Below, one piece after another: positions 1 to 8,768 of a stretch of 64,000 nucleotides of DNA. The position numbers and the translations under genes are program-made. The notes beneath the pieces were generated by a model. It did no database searches and was not told the origin of the DNA. It saw nothing but the letters and a program-made list of their open reading frames with translations. Position 1 is the stretch's first letter; every line of letters begins with the position of its first letter. This DNA comes from a bacterium (GTDB taxonomy: Bacteria > Bacillota > Bacilli > Lactobacillales > Streptococcaceae). The stretch spans positions 1-64,000 of the forward strand of contig CAJNBS010000004.1 of the NCBI GenBank assembly GCA_905221065.1, written 5' to 3'.

Positions 1-76
1 CGAACACAGAAGTTAAGCCCTAGAACGCCGGAAGTAGTTGGGGGTTGCCCCCTGTGAGATATGGAAGTCGCTTAGC
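1..76 (+). rRNA. rrf: 5S ribosomal RNA, 3' part
   Basis: The window opens inside a 5S rRNA. The stretch holds the conserved CGAACACAGAAGTTAAGCCC block and ends in GAAGTCGCTTAGC, typical of Firmicute 5S 3' ends. The 5' part lies outside the window. A tRNA-Asn follows directly, the usual tail of a streptococcal rRNA operon. Confidence 0.93.
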
Positions 77-81
77 TTTAT

Positions 82-155
82 TCCGCCATAGCTCAGTTGG
101 TAGTAGCGCATGACTGTTAATCATGATGTCGTAGGTTCGAGTCCTACTGGCGGAG
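82..155 (+). tRNA. tRNA-Asn (anticodon GTT)
   Basis: The acceptor arms TCCGCCA (82-88) and TGGCGGA (148-154) pair over 7 bp. The anticodon loop reads CTGTTAA, giving anticodon GTT, and the T arm carries GGTTCGAGTCC. No CCA is encoded. It follows the 5S gene by 5 bases, so it is probably processed from the rRNA operon transcript. Confidence 0.95.
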
Positions 156-165
156 TAGTTAATTA

Positions 166-189
166 AAGGAGGTTTCGACCTCTTTTTTT
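166..189 (+). terminator. Rho-independent terminator of the rRNA operon
   Basis: GAGGT and ACCTC form a short stem around a TTCG tetraloop, followed by seven T. It closes the 5S/tRNA-Asn transcript. Confidence 0.85.
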
Positions 190-191
190 GT

Positions 192-600
192 GGCTCTTTG
201 TCAACTATAGTGGGTTGAAGAAAAGATAAGATATAGAAAGGACAAATTTCGTCCTTTCTTTTTTGATATTCAGAGCGATAAAAATCCGTTTTTTGAAGTT
301 GTCAAAGTTCCGAAATCCAAAGGCATTTCGTTTGATAAGATTAATGAGATTATTAGTCGCTTCTAATTTGGTGTTGTAATATGAAGTCTCTTCAAAGTAG
401 GTAGGAGTTGCATTTTGAACCACTTTACAAATAGGAACTATAAACTCTCTCTCTACTTTTCTTGAAACAATTGAAGTCCGCTCAAAACGCCGTCCGATAA
501 TATTTTCATATACTTTCTACTCTCTAGGAGTCCGTGCATCATAAGGACGATAGAGGTAGGGGGCGATTCCCGTTTCGTCAATATAGTAGATTGGAACTAG
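192..600 (-). pseudogene. Fused remnants of ISL3-family and IS630-family transposases
   Basis: On the minus strand the open part at 205-423 encodes the C-terminal end of an ISL3-type (IS1167-like) transposase, with the family stretch KLEATNNLINLIKRNAFGFR followed by an N-FKKRI-IALNIKKE motif. Upstream of it (about 595-410, minus), frame-broken translation gives YIDETG...YLYRP...GRRFERTSIV, which is the catalytic DET region of an IS630-family DDE transposase and contains a stop. The two pieces are joined near 405-423. GGCTCTTTGTCAAC at 193-206 may be the outer terminal repeat of the ISL3 element. Neither enzyme can be functional. This is a scar of nested insertion and deletion beside the rRNA operon. 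Confidence 0.75.
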
Positions 601-936
601 AATAGTATGTTACAACTGCTAAAAATATTTCTAGAAATTAATTTGACTTTCCTAATCGATTTGTTCATCTCTTATTCCAATCTACTAGATATGCATAGCT
701 TTATTATAACATGCGCATTTTAAACTAAGCGATTATACAAACATTAAGCATACCATCAGCTATTATAGATAATGCAAAATTACATAGATTTGAATATCTG
801 ATAATATGCGTTTTTCTTATTTTAAGATTTTTTTCTCAGTTTCTTTTAGTATTTAACGCAGTCAATAAGGTTTTTATCATAGTCTAATTTAGGTAGTAAA
901 TTTATTTCTATTCTGTCAACTTTTTCTATTTTTTAT
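424..936. other. AT-rich gap without recognisable gene
   Basis: About 410-595 belongs to the IS630 remnant described above. From about 600 to 936 the DNA is very AT-rich with stops in all frames. I see no gene, RNA or repeat here. Confidence 0.6.
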
Positions 937-1003
937 CTTGTTGAGGTTGGTATTTTAACAATTCAGGAATTATTAATGATTAATTAAATTTTTTTGTTAG
1001 AAT
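937..1003 (+). promoter_or_regulatory. ComE-box direct repeat and -10 of comW
   Basis: CTTGTTGAG (937-945) and ACAATTCAG (958-966) are separated by exactly 12 bases. This matches the early-competence ComE site, two imperfect 9-mers (aCAnTTcaG / aCAgTTgaG) 12 apart. A TAGAAT -10 lies at 998-1003, 31 bases after the second box. The spacing to the -10 at comAB in this window is the same within one base (32). Confidence 0.85.
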
Positions 1004-1034
1004 AAGATCATAAAAAGTAAAGGAGTGTATGCTT

Positions 1035-1271
1035 ATGCTACAAAGTATTTATGATCAGATGACTGATTTCTATGACAGTATCGAAGAAGAGTATGCTACT
1101 TTCTTTGATAATAGTTGGGATTGGGAAGATTTTCATTTTAAATTTTTGATTTATTATTTAGTTCGATATAGCATCGGATGTCGTCGAGATTTTATTGTTT
1201 ACCATTATCGTGTTGCCTATCGTTTGTATCTTGAAAAGATGATAATGAATCGGGGTTTTATTTCTTGTTGA
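1035..1271 (+). CDS. comW: ComW, stabiliser/activator of sigma-X
   Basis: This 78-residue protein is recognised as ComW, the early competence protein that protects the alternative sigma factor SigX from ClpP proteolysis and helps it bind core RNA polymerase. The conserved heart is visible: FHFKFLIYYLVRYSIGCRRD and HYRVAYRLYLEKM, ending NRGFISC. An ATG at 1029 is also in frame, but AAAGGAG (1019-1025) is only 3 bases from it and 9 bases from the ATG at 1035. The shorter start also gives the usual family length. Its ComE-box promoter makes it an early competence gene, and its position just before purA is the pneumococcal one. Confidence 0.93.
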   Translation: MLQSIYDQMTDFYDSIEEEYATFFDNSWDWEDFHFKFLIYYLVRYSIGCRRDFIVYHYRVAYRLYLEKMIMNRGFISC

Positions 1272-1394
1272 GGTAATTTTAGTAAATTTCCGAACAAACT
1301 TACTTTTTTATGGCAATATAACAATAAATAGCTGGTAATTTTTCTAAATCATTTTTTAATAGTTGGAAATAGCAAATCTTTCTATTGTTTCTTC

Positions 1395-2788
<1,394 letters not shown>

Positions 2789-2794
2789 GAGATT

Positions 2795-2827
2795 TTTAAG
2801 ATTTGTTTAAGATAGGTCGGGTATACT
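2795..2827 (+). promoter_or_regulatory. CiaR-binding repeat and -10
   Basis: TTTAAG (2795-2800), ATTTG, TTTAAG (2806-2811) is an exact match to the CiaR consensus TTTAAG-N5-TTTAAG. It is followed, after 10 bases, by the -10 TATACT (2822-2827). This geometry is the one known for strong CiaR-activated promoters. Confidence 0.9.
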
Positions 2828-2833
2828 ATAGAC

Positions 2834-2933
2834 AGTTACAAGAAGACCTCCTAACTTGTTGTAACAAATATCCTAAACTTTTCTTTTTCATAATAATCTC
2901 CCTATAGAGTCACCGCATTCGGTGGCTTTTTTT
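2834..2933 (+). ncRNA. cia-dependent small RNA (csRNA/ccn family)
   Basis: A roughly 100-nt transcript is predicted from the CiaR-driven -10 to a terminator at 2909-2933 (GTCACCG / CGGTGGC stem, seven T). There is no convincing ORF. The interior has single-stranded CU-rich stretches such as AGACCTCC and ATCTCCC, which could pair with Shine-Dalgarno regions, the way csRNAs are known to act (for example on comC). I cannot say from the sequence alone which of the five pneumococcal csRNAs it is. Confidence 0.85.
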
Positions 2934-2987
2934 GTGTTGGGATTCATGATATAATAATAAAACTGACAAGTAGGAAAAGGGAAATTG

Positions 2988-3455
2988 ATGAATTATACGC
3001 TTGAAGAAAAAGAAGTCTTTATGAGGGAGGCTTTGAGAGAGGCTGAGATTGCTCTTGAACACGATGAAATTCCAATTGGTTGTGTGATTGTCAAGGACGG
3101 AGAAATCATTGGTCGTGGGCATAATGCACGTGAGGAATTGCAGCGAGCGGTTATGCACGCGGAGATTATGGCTATAGAGAATGCGAACCTGAGTGAGGAG
3201 AGTTGGCGCTTGCTGGATTGCACGCTTTTTGTGACCATTGAGCCGTGTGTCATGTGTAGTGGGGCGATTGGACTCGCCCGTATTCCAAACGTGGTCTATG
3301 GGGCTAAAAACCAGAAATTTGGCGCTGCTGGAAGTTTGTATGATATCTTGAAAGATGAGCGTCTCAACCATCGTGTGGAGGTTGAAACGGGAATTTTGGA
3401 ATATGAATGTGCAGCTATTATGCAGGACTTTTTTAGAAATAGACGGAAAAAATAA
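2988..3455 (+). CDS. tadA: tRNA-specific adenosine deaminase TadA
   Basis: TadA converts the wobble adenosine of tRNA-Arg(ACG) to inosine. The 155-residue protein shows the cytidine-deaminase-fold zinc site: HAE at residues 57-59 (His ligand and catalytic Glu) and PCVMC at 86-90 (two Cys ligands). The C-terminal helix ends FFRNRRKK. A TTG codon directly upstream (2985) is in frame, but the ATG at 2988 lies at a better distance from the GGAAAAGGG ribosome site. An extended -10 (TGATATAAT, 2947-2955) lies upstream, so it is probably transcribed independently of the csRNA. Confidence 0.95.
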   Translation: MNYTLEEKEVFMREALREAEIALEHDEIPIGCVIVKDGEIIGRGHNAREELQRAVMHAEIMAIENANLSEESWRLLDCTLFVTIEPCVMCSGAIGLARIPNVVYGAKNQKFGAAGSLYDILKDERLNHRVEVETGILEYECAAIMQDFFRNRRKK

Positions 3456-3480
3456 TTTTTCTTTTAAAATGAATAGGAAT

Positions 3481-3579
3481 GTGATATAATAAATAGTGGA
3501 GCAACAGTTCTGCGTGAAGCGGGTCAGGGGAGGAATCCAGCAGCCCTAAGCGATTTGAATTGTGTGCTCTTTTTTTCGT
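3481..3579 (+). ncRNA. ffs: Signal recognition particle RNA (4.5S type)
   Basis: The conserved SRP Alu-less core is evident: GTTCTGCGTGAAGCGGGTCAGGGGAGGAATCCAGCAGCCCTAAGCG with its GGTCAG/GGAG/CAGC internal loops (written here only in outline). The outer arms GAGCA and TGCTC pair at about 3499-3503 and 3565-3569. The mature RNA is about 3498-3569. An extended -10 TGATATAAT occupies 3482-3490, and a T-run after 3569 ends the transcript. It binds Ffh for co-translational membrane targeting. Confidence 0.93.
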
Positions 3580-3585
3580 GCTTTT

Positions 3586-3593
3586 TCCGAATA
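3586..3593 (+). promoter_or_regulatory. cin-box-like (sigma-X) site before dut-radA
   Basis: TCCGAATA follows a T-rich run and differs from the late-competence cin-box TACGAATA at one base. The same octamer precedes both Rpn loci in this window. radA is a known late competence gene, which supports the assignment. Confidence 0.6.
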
Positions 3594-3641
3594 AATAAGA
3601 TAGAATAATCTAGAATAAATGATAATAGAAAAGAGAATATG

Positions 3642-4085
3642 ATGAAAATTCGTGGTTTTGAATTGGTTTCGACTTTTACAGATGAAAATTTATTGCCAAA
3701 GCGTGAGACAGCGCATGCGGCTGGTTACGACTTAAAGGTTGCTGTGCGTACGGTTATTGCTCCAGGAGAGATTGTCTTGGTTCCGACAGGGGTTAAGGCT
3801 TATATGCAGCCAACTGAGGTTCTCTATCTCTATGATCGCTCTTCAAATCCTCGTAAGAAGGGCTTGGTTTTAATTAACTCGGTTGGGGTCATTGATGGGG
3901 ATTATTATGGAAATCCTGGGAATGAGGGACATATTTTTGCTCAGATGAAGAATATTACAGACCAAGAGGTTGTTCTTGAAGTTGGGGAACGTGTGGTTCA
4001 GGCTGTATTTGCTCCTTTCTTAATTGCAGATGGAGATGCGGCTGATGGCGTGCGAACTGGTGGATTTGGATCGACTGGGCACTAG
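3642..4085 (+). CDS. dut: dUTP diphosphatase
   Basis: Dut hydrolyses dUTP to dUMP and pyrophosphate, keeping uracil out of DNA and feeding thymidylate synthesis. The 147-residue protein has the trimeric dUTPase motifs: AGYDL near residues 27-31, DRSSNPRKKGL, NSVGVIDGDYYG with the catalytic Asp, and the Gly-rich C-terminal arm GGFGSTG. Two adjacent ATGs occur (3639 and 3642), and the second sits better behind AAAAGAGA. It heads a run with the phosphatase gene (1 base away) and radA, downstream of a cin-box-like site, so it is likely raised during competence. Confidence 0.93.
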   Translation: MKIRGFELVSTFTDENLLPKRETAHAAGYDLKVAVRTVIAPGEIVLVPTGVKAYMQPTEVLYLYDRSSNPRKKGLVLINSVGVIDGDYYGNPGNEGHIFAQMKNITDQEVVLEVGERVVQAVFAPFLIADGDAADGVRTGGFGSTGH

Positions 4086-4086
4086 A

Positions 4087-4602
4087 ATGAAGATTATCTT
4101 TGTACGTCATGGAGAACCAGATTATCGTGAGTTAGAGGAGCGTTCTTATACGGGATTTGGGATAGATTTGGCACCCTTGTCTGAGAAGGGACGGCAGCAA
4201 GCTCAGGAACTTTGCAAAAATCCTTTGTTTGGCTCAGCTGATATCCTGGTGTCTTCTGCAGTCACAAGAGCTTTAGAAACGGCTTCTTATGTGGTTTGTG
4301 CTACGGGACTTCCTTTAAGAGTGGAGCCATTATTGCATGAATGGCAGGTCTATAAAAGTGGCACAGATAATTTTGAAAAAGCTCGTACTATGTTTCTAGA
4401 AAATAAGGGGGAGTTACTTCCTAATAGTCCTATTCAATATGAGACAGCTACGGAAATGAAATCTCGTTTTCTAGAATGTATGGCTAAGTATCGAGATTAC
4501 CAGACCGTGATAGTGGTAACTCACAACATGCTTATGCGTCAGTTTGTGCCAAATGAGAAGATTGATTTTTGCCAAGTAATTGAGTGTGAGATAGAGATAT
4601 AG
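4087..4602 (+). CDS. Histidine phosphatase family protein
   Basis: This 171-residue protein belongs to the phosphoglycerate-mutase/histidine-phosphatase superfamily. The phospho-acceptor motif RHGE is at residues 7-10 and the second catalytic His at 146 (VVTHNM). Its substrate cannot be told from sequence. A longer reading from 4024 would overlap dut in another frame and is unlikely, since the conserved fold begins at [10 protein letters not shown]. It lies between dut and radA with tight spacing, so it is presumably co-transcribed with them. Confidence 0.88.
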   Translation: MKIIFVRHGEPDYRELEERSYTGFGIDLAPLSEKGRQQAQELCKNPLFGSADILVSSAVTRALETASYVVCATGLPLRVEPLLHEWQVYKSGTDNFEKARTMFLENKGELLPNSPIQYETATEMKSRFLECMAKYRDYQTVIVVTHNMLMRQFVPNEKIDFCQVIECEIEI

Positions 4603-4612
4603 AAAGAGGTTT

Positions 4613-5977
4613 ATCATCGCAAAGAAAAAAGCGACATTTGTATGTCAAAATTGTGGGTATAATTCCCCTAAATATCTGGGTCGTTGTCCCAACTGTGGGT
4701 CTTGGTCTTCTTTTGTAGAAGAGGTTGAGGTTGCCGAGGTCAAGAATGCGCGTGTGTCCTTGACAGGTGAGAAAACCAAGCCCATGAAACTGGCTGAGGT
4801 GACTTCTATCAACGTCAATCGAACCAAGACGGAGATGGAGGAATTCAACCGTGTACTTGGAGGCGGAGTGGTACCAGGAAGTCTTGTCCTCATCGGTGGG
4901 GATCCTGGGATTGGGAAATCAACCCTTCTCCTACAAGTCTCAACCCAGCTGTCTCAAGTGGGGACTGTTCTCTACGTCAGTGGGGAGGAGTCTGCCCAGC
5001 AGATTAAGCTACGAGCAGAGCGCTTGGGTGATATTGATAGCGAATTTTATCTCTATGCAGAGACCAATATGCAGAGTGTTCGTGCTGAGGTGGAGCGTAT
5101 CCAACCAGACTTTCTCATTATTGACTCCATCCAGACTATTATGTCTCCTGAGATTTCAGGGGTGCAGGGGTCTGTTTCTCAAGTGCGTGAGGTGACTGCT
5201 GAGCTCATGCAGCTGGCCAAAACCAATAATATTGCCATCTTTATTGTAGGGCATGTGACCAAGGAAGGTACCTTGGCTGGACCTCGTATGTTGGAGCATA
5301 TGGTGGATACGGTGCTTTACTTTGAAGGGGAGCGTCACCATACTTTTCGTATTTTGAGAGCGGTCAAAAACCGTTTTGGCTCCACTAATGAGATTGGGAT
5401 TTTTGAGATGCAGTCGGGTGGTCTGGTTGAGGTCCTCAATCCGAGTCAAGTTTTCCTAGAAGAGCGTTTGGATGGGGCGACTGGCTCATCAATCGTTGTG
5501 ACCATGGAAGGGACGCGTCCGATTTTGGCGGAGGTTCAGGCTTTGGTAACACCGACTATGTTTGGAAATGCCAAACGTACAACGACAGGACTTGATTTTA
5601 ATCGTGCGAGTTTGATTATGGCTGTTTTGGAAAAACGGGCAGGGCTTCTCTTGCAAAATCAGGATGCCTATCTCAAATCTGCTGGTGGTGTCAAATTGGA
5701 TGAACCTGCCATTGACCTAGCAGTTGCGGTTGCCATTGCTTCGAGCTACAAGGACAAGCCTACCAATCCTCAGGAATGTTTTGTAGGAGAACTTGGTTTG
5801 ACAGGAGAGATTCGGCGCGTGAATCGTATCGAGCAACGTATCAATGAAGCTGCTAAGCTTGGATTTACTAAGATTTATGTACCTAAGAATTCCTTGACAG
5901 GAATCACTCCGCCCAAGGAAATTCAGGTCATTGGAGTGACAACGATTCAGGAAGTTTTGAAAAAGGTCTTTGCATAA
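4613..5977 (+). CDS. radA: DNA repair and recombination protein RadA
   Basis: RadA (Sms) is a hexameric helicase that extends recombination D-loops with RecA and is needed for transformation. In this frame the protein has an N-terminal zinc finger (Cys 11, 14, 25, 28), a RecA-like ATPase core with GDPGIGKST at about residues 96-104, the KNRFG motif, and a Lon-like C-terminal domain. No ATG, GTG or TTG lies in frame between the upstream stop (4592) and the zinc finger. The first such codon, GTG 4754, would delete the finger. GAAAGAGG (4602-4609) sits just before two ATC codons (4613, 4616), so initiation at ATC is the best reading (454 or 453 residues). Confidence 0.9.
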   Translation: MIAKKKATFVCQNCGYNSPKYLGRCPNCGSWSSFVEEVEVAEVKNARVSLTGEKTKPMKLAEVTSINVNRTKTEMEEFNRVLGGGVVPGSLVLIGGDPGIGKSTLLLQVSTQLSQVGTVLYVSGEESAQQIKLRAERLGDIDSEFYLYAETNMQSVRAEVERIQPDFLIIDSIQTIMSPEISGVQGSVSQVREVTAELMQLAKTNNIAIFIVGHVTKEGTLAGPRMLEHMVDTVLYFEGERHHTFRILRAVKNRFGSTNEIGIFEMQSGGLVEVLNPSQVFLEERLDGATGSSIVVTMEGTRPILAEVQALVTPTMFGNAKRTTTGLDFNRASLIMAVLEKRAGLLLQNQDAYLKSAGGVKLDEPAIDLAVAVAIASSYKDKPTNPQECFVGELGLTGEIRRVNRIEQRINEAAKLGFTKIYVPKNSLTGITPPKEIQVIGVTTIQEVLKKVFA

Positions 5978-6049
5978 TCCGTGACAAATCCTCTTAAAAA
6001 TGATAAGATAGGAGAAATATTTGACTATCAAATTTTCAAGGAGGGAATC

Positions 6050-6547
6050 GTGTCGTATTTTGAACAGTTTATGCAAGCCAATCAGGCTTATGTTGCCCTA
6101 CATGGGCAGTTAAATCTGCCACTTAAACCCAAAACCAGAGTGGCTATTGTGACCTGTATGGACTCACGTTTGCACGTTGCGCAAGCTCTGGGCTTGGCAC
6201 TTGGGGATGCTCATATCTTGCGGAATGCAGGTGGTCGAGTGACTGAGGACATGATTCGTTCGCTGGTGATTTCCCAGCAACAGATGGGGACAAGAGAAAT
6301 TGTGGTGCTGCACCATACAGACTGTGGTGCTCAGACCTTTGAAAATGGTCCTTTTCAGGAGTATCTGAAAGAGGAGCTAGGTGTCGATGTGTCAGACCAG
6401 GATTTCTTGCCCTTCCAAGATATAGAGGAGAGTGTGCGAGAGGATATGCAACTCCTTATCGAATCTCCCCTAATACCAGACGATGTCATTATCTCTGGTG
6501 CCATTTACGATGTGGATACAGGAAGTATGACGGTTGTAGAATTGTAA
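6050..6547 (+). CDS. Beta-class carbonic anhydrase
   Basis: The enzyme interconverts CO2 and bicarbonate, supplying bicarbonate for carboxylations, for example in purine and fatty-acid synthesis. The 165-residue protein starts at GTG 6050 behind a strong AAGGAGG; an upstream GTG at 5981 would add 23 poorly conserved residues. Zinc-site residues are visible: CMDSR at 36-40 (Cys ligand with the Asp-Arg dyad) and HTDC at 89-92 (His and Cys ligands). It follows radA at short distance and may share its competence-linked transcript. Confidence 0.9.
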   Translation: MSYFEQFMQANQAYVALHGQLNLPLKPKTRVAIVTCMDSRLHVAQALGLALGDAHILRNAGGRVTEDMIRSLVISQQQMGTREIVVLHHTDCGAQTFENGPFQEYLKEELGVDVSDQDFLPFQDIEESVREDMQLLIESPLIPDDVIISGAIYDVDTGSMTVVEL

Positions 6548-6571
6548 ATACTTCATTTAGAAAGAAAGTGT

Positions 6572-7387
6572 ATGAAGAAAAACAGTATTTTATTTATTTT
6601 TATTTTATTGCTCTGTATTGGTTTGCAGTATGAAACCATCTACTATACGGATGGTTCGATGTCAGCTGCGGAATATGGACTAATGGGAGTTTCTATCTTT
6701 CTAGCTCTCTTTTACATGATTCCAGCTCTTTATTTCCTTTTCCGTATTGGGAAAAAATGGGAATTGCCAAAGAATGCTTTGATTTTATCTTTATTGGGTG
6801 GGATGTTCCTTTCAGGCTGGTTATCTAGCTTTGCGAATACCTATATCCATGATTTGCTGGGTGTTCTTTTTCCAGATAGTGCCTTTTTAAATGCCTTTGA
6901 AAGTGCTATTGTGGCTCCTTTGGTAGAAGAACCGTTGAAATTATTGCCACTTGTTTTTGTTTTGGCTTTGATTCCTGTGCGAAAATTAAAATACTTGTTT
7001 TTACTTGGGATTGCTTCTGGTTTGGGATTCCAAATGATTGAGGATATTGGCTACATTCGTACGGATTTGCCAGAGGGATTTGACTTTACCATTTCGAGAA
7101 TTTTAGAGCGCATCATCTCAGGAATTGCCTCTCACTGGACTTTTTCAGGTTTGGCGGTAGTAGGTGTTTACTTGCTTTACAGCGCTTATAAAGGACAGAA
7201 GGTTGGCAAGAAACAGGGGCTTATTTTCCTAGGTTTAGCTTTGGGAACTCACTTCTTGTTTAACTCTCCTTTTGTGGAGTTGGAGACAGAGTTGCCCTTA
7301 GCGATTCCAGTGGTTACGGCTATTACTCTTTATGGTTTTTATCAGGCTTATCGCTTTGTTGAGAAGCACAATGAGTTGATGAGCTAG
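6572..7387 (+). CDS. PrsW-family intramembrane metalloprotease
   Basis: This 271-residue membrane protein has about seven hydrophobic segments. The family's signature residues fall in order: VEEPLK (Glu119, Glu120, Lys123), IEDIGY (Glu157), SHWTFSG (His188) and GTHFLFNS (His227). PrsW in Bacillus cleaves an anti-sigma factor. No such partner is visible here, so the substrate is unknown. It follows the carbonic anhydrase gene by 24 bases with its own AGAAAG ribosome site. Confidence 0.82.
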   Translation: MKKNSILFIFILLLCIGLQYETIYYTDGSMSAAEYGLMGVSIFLALFYMIPALYFLFRIGKKWELPKNALILSLLGGMFLSGWLSSFANTYIHDLLGVLFPDSAFLNAFESAIVAPLVEEPLKLLPLVFVLALIPVRKLKYLFLLGIASGLGFQMIEDIGYIRTDLPEGFDFTISRILERIISGIASHWTFSGLAVVGVYLLYSAYKGQKVGKKQGLIFLGLALGTHFLFNSPFVELETELPLAIPVVTAITLYGFYQAYRFVEKHNELMS

Positions 7388-7446
7388 AATATTTTTCAAA
7401 AGAATGATGCAAGGGTACAAATATGGTGCCCTTCTTTTATTTTTGA

Positions 7447-7507
7447 TTGAAAAATAGTGCAAAAAGCGCTACAATGGTAGATGGAAAAATCTTGTGAAAA
7501 GCACAAG
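7447..7507 (+). promoter_or_regulatory. prs promoter and leader hairpin
   Basis: TTGAAA (7447-7452) and TACAAT (7470-7475) are 17 bases apart. Soon after the predicted start, CTTGTG and CACAAG (7491-7507) form a 6-bp hairpin ahead of the ribosome site GGAGG (7523-7527). Confidence 0.75.
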
Positions 7508-7532
7508 CGATACATATATACCGGAGGAAATC

Positions 7533-8501
7533 ATGTCTTTTTCTGATTTAAAGCTGTTTGCCCTTTCTTCTAATAAAGAATTGGCAGAACGTGTGGCGCA
7601 GGAGATTGGGATAGAGTTGGGGAAATCAAGTGTTCGCCAATTTTCAGATGGAGAGATTCAGGTCAACATTGAAGAATCAATCCGTGGGAAACACGTCTTT
7701 ATCCTACAATCAACTAGTTCGCCTGTAAATGACAATCTGCTTGAAATTTTGATTATGGTAGATGCTTTGAAGCGTGCGAGTGCAGAATCTGTCAATGTTG
7801 TCATGCCTTACTATGGGTATGCACGTCAGGATAGAAAGGCGAGAGCGCGTGAGCCAATCACTTCAAAACTTGTCGCAAATATGCTTGAAGTAGCTGGGGT
7901 GGATCGTTTATTGACAATCGACTTGCATGCTGCGCAGATTCAAGGATTCTTTGATATTCCTGTGGATCACTTGATGGGAGCTCCTCTGATTGCAGATTAT
8001 TTTGAGCGTCGTGGCATGGTTGGTTCTGACTATGTGGTTGTCAGCCCAGACCATGGAGGGGTGACTCGTGCTCGTAAGTTGGCAGAATTTTTGAAAACAT
8101 CTATTGCTATCATTGACAAACGTCGTAGCGTTGATAAGATGAATACTAGTGAAGTCATGAACATCATCGGTAAGGTAGAAGGCAAGACTTGTATCTTGAT
8201 TGATGATATGATTGATACGGCTGGAACGATTTGTCATGCGGCAGATGCTCTTGCGGAAGCTGGTGCTGTTGAAGTCTATGCAAGCTGTACGCACCCAGTT
8301 CTTTCTGGCCCTGCTATGGACAATATTCAAAAATCAGCTATTAAGAAATTGGTTGTTTTAGATACGATCTACTTGCCAGAAGAGCGTTTGATTGATAAGA
8401 TTGAGCAGATTTCGATTGCTCATCTTTTAGGGGATGCTATCGTGCGTATCCATGAAAAACGCCCACTTTCTCCACTTTTCAGTATTGAGAAAAAGATTTA
8501 A
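7533..8501 (+). CDS. prs: Ribose-phosphate pyrophosphokinase (PRPP synthetase)
   Basis: Prs makes PRPP from ribose 5-phosphate and ATP, the starting metabolite of the purine pathway encoded further along this window. The 322-residue protein begins [18 protein letters not shown] behind CCGGAGG. It shows QDRK and [13 protein letters not shown], the [18 protein letters not shown] block, [11 protein letters not shown], and the PRPP-binding loop [11 protein letters not shown] longer start at 7494 would add 13 unconserved residues. It has its own promoter and a terminator at 8510-8533. Confidence 0.96.
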   Translation: MSFSDLKLFALSSNKELAERVAQEIGIELGKSSVRQFSDGEIQVNIEESIRGKHVFILQSTSSPVNDNLLEILIMVDALKRASAESVNVVMPYYGYARQDRKARAREPITSKLVANMLEVAGVDRLLTIDLHAAQIQGFFDIPVDHLMGAPLIADYFERRGMVGSDYVVVSPDHGGVTRARKLAEFLKTSIAIIDKRRSVDKMNTSEVMNIIGKVEGKTCILIDDMIDTAGTICHAADALAEAGAVEVYASCTHPVLSGPAMDNIQKSAIKKLVVLDTIYLPEERLIDKIEQISIAHLLGDAIVRIHEKRPLSPLFSIEKKI

Positions 8502-8509
8502 TGACCAAG

Positions 8510-8533
8510 CCTGAGATAATTCTCAGGTTTTTT
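8510..8533 (+). terminator. Terminator of prs
   Basis: CCTGAGA and TCTCAGG form a 7-bp stem with a four-base loop, followed by six T. Confidence 0.85.
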
Positions 8534-8542
8534 CGTCTCTTT

Positions 8543-8550
8543 TCCGAATA
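8543..8550 (+). promoter_or_regulatory. cin-box-like site upstream of Rpn locus 1
   Basis: TCCGAATA after a T-run, identical to the octamer before dut and to the one on the minus strand at 15131-15138 before Rpn locus 2. The shared flank extends into AATAGATAG and GAATCTAGTAAA, so the upstream region was duplicated together with the gene. Confidence 0.55.
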
Positions 8551-8588
8551 AATAGATAGTAGCAGTGAATCTAGTAAACCTAGATTTA

Positions 8589-8736
8589 ATACTCTTCGAA
8601 AATCAAATTCAAACCACGTCAACGTCGCCTTGCCGTATATGTGATTGACTTCGTCAGTCTTATCTACAACCTCAAAACAGTGTTTTGAGCAACCTGCGGC
8701 TAGTTTCCTAGTTTGCTCTTTGATTTTCATTGAGTA
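8589..8736 (+). repeat. BOX element (boxA-boxB-boxC), inserted in the rpn upstream region
   Basis: It starts ATACTCTTCGAAAATC and ends TTTGATTTTCATTGAGTA, with the boxA signature GTCGCCTTGCCGTA and the boxB palindrome CTCAAAACAGTGTTTTGAG. It is flanked by TA at 8587-8588 and 8737-8738. The same promoter region without BOX is present at the second Rpn locus (about 15080-15100), so the exact insertion point can be read. Confidence 0.92.
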
Positions 8737-8768
8737 TAAAACTGTGGTATAATAAAAGGAGGAAGAGG

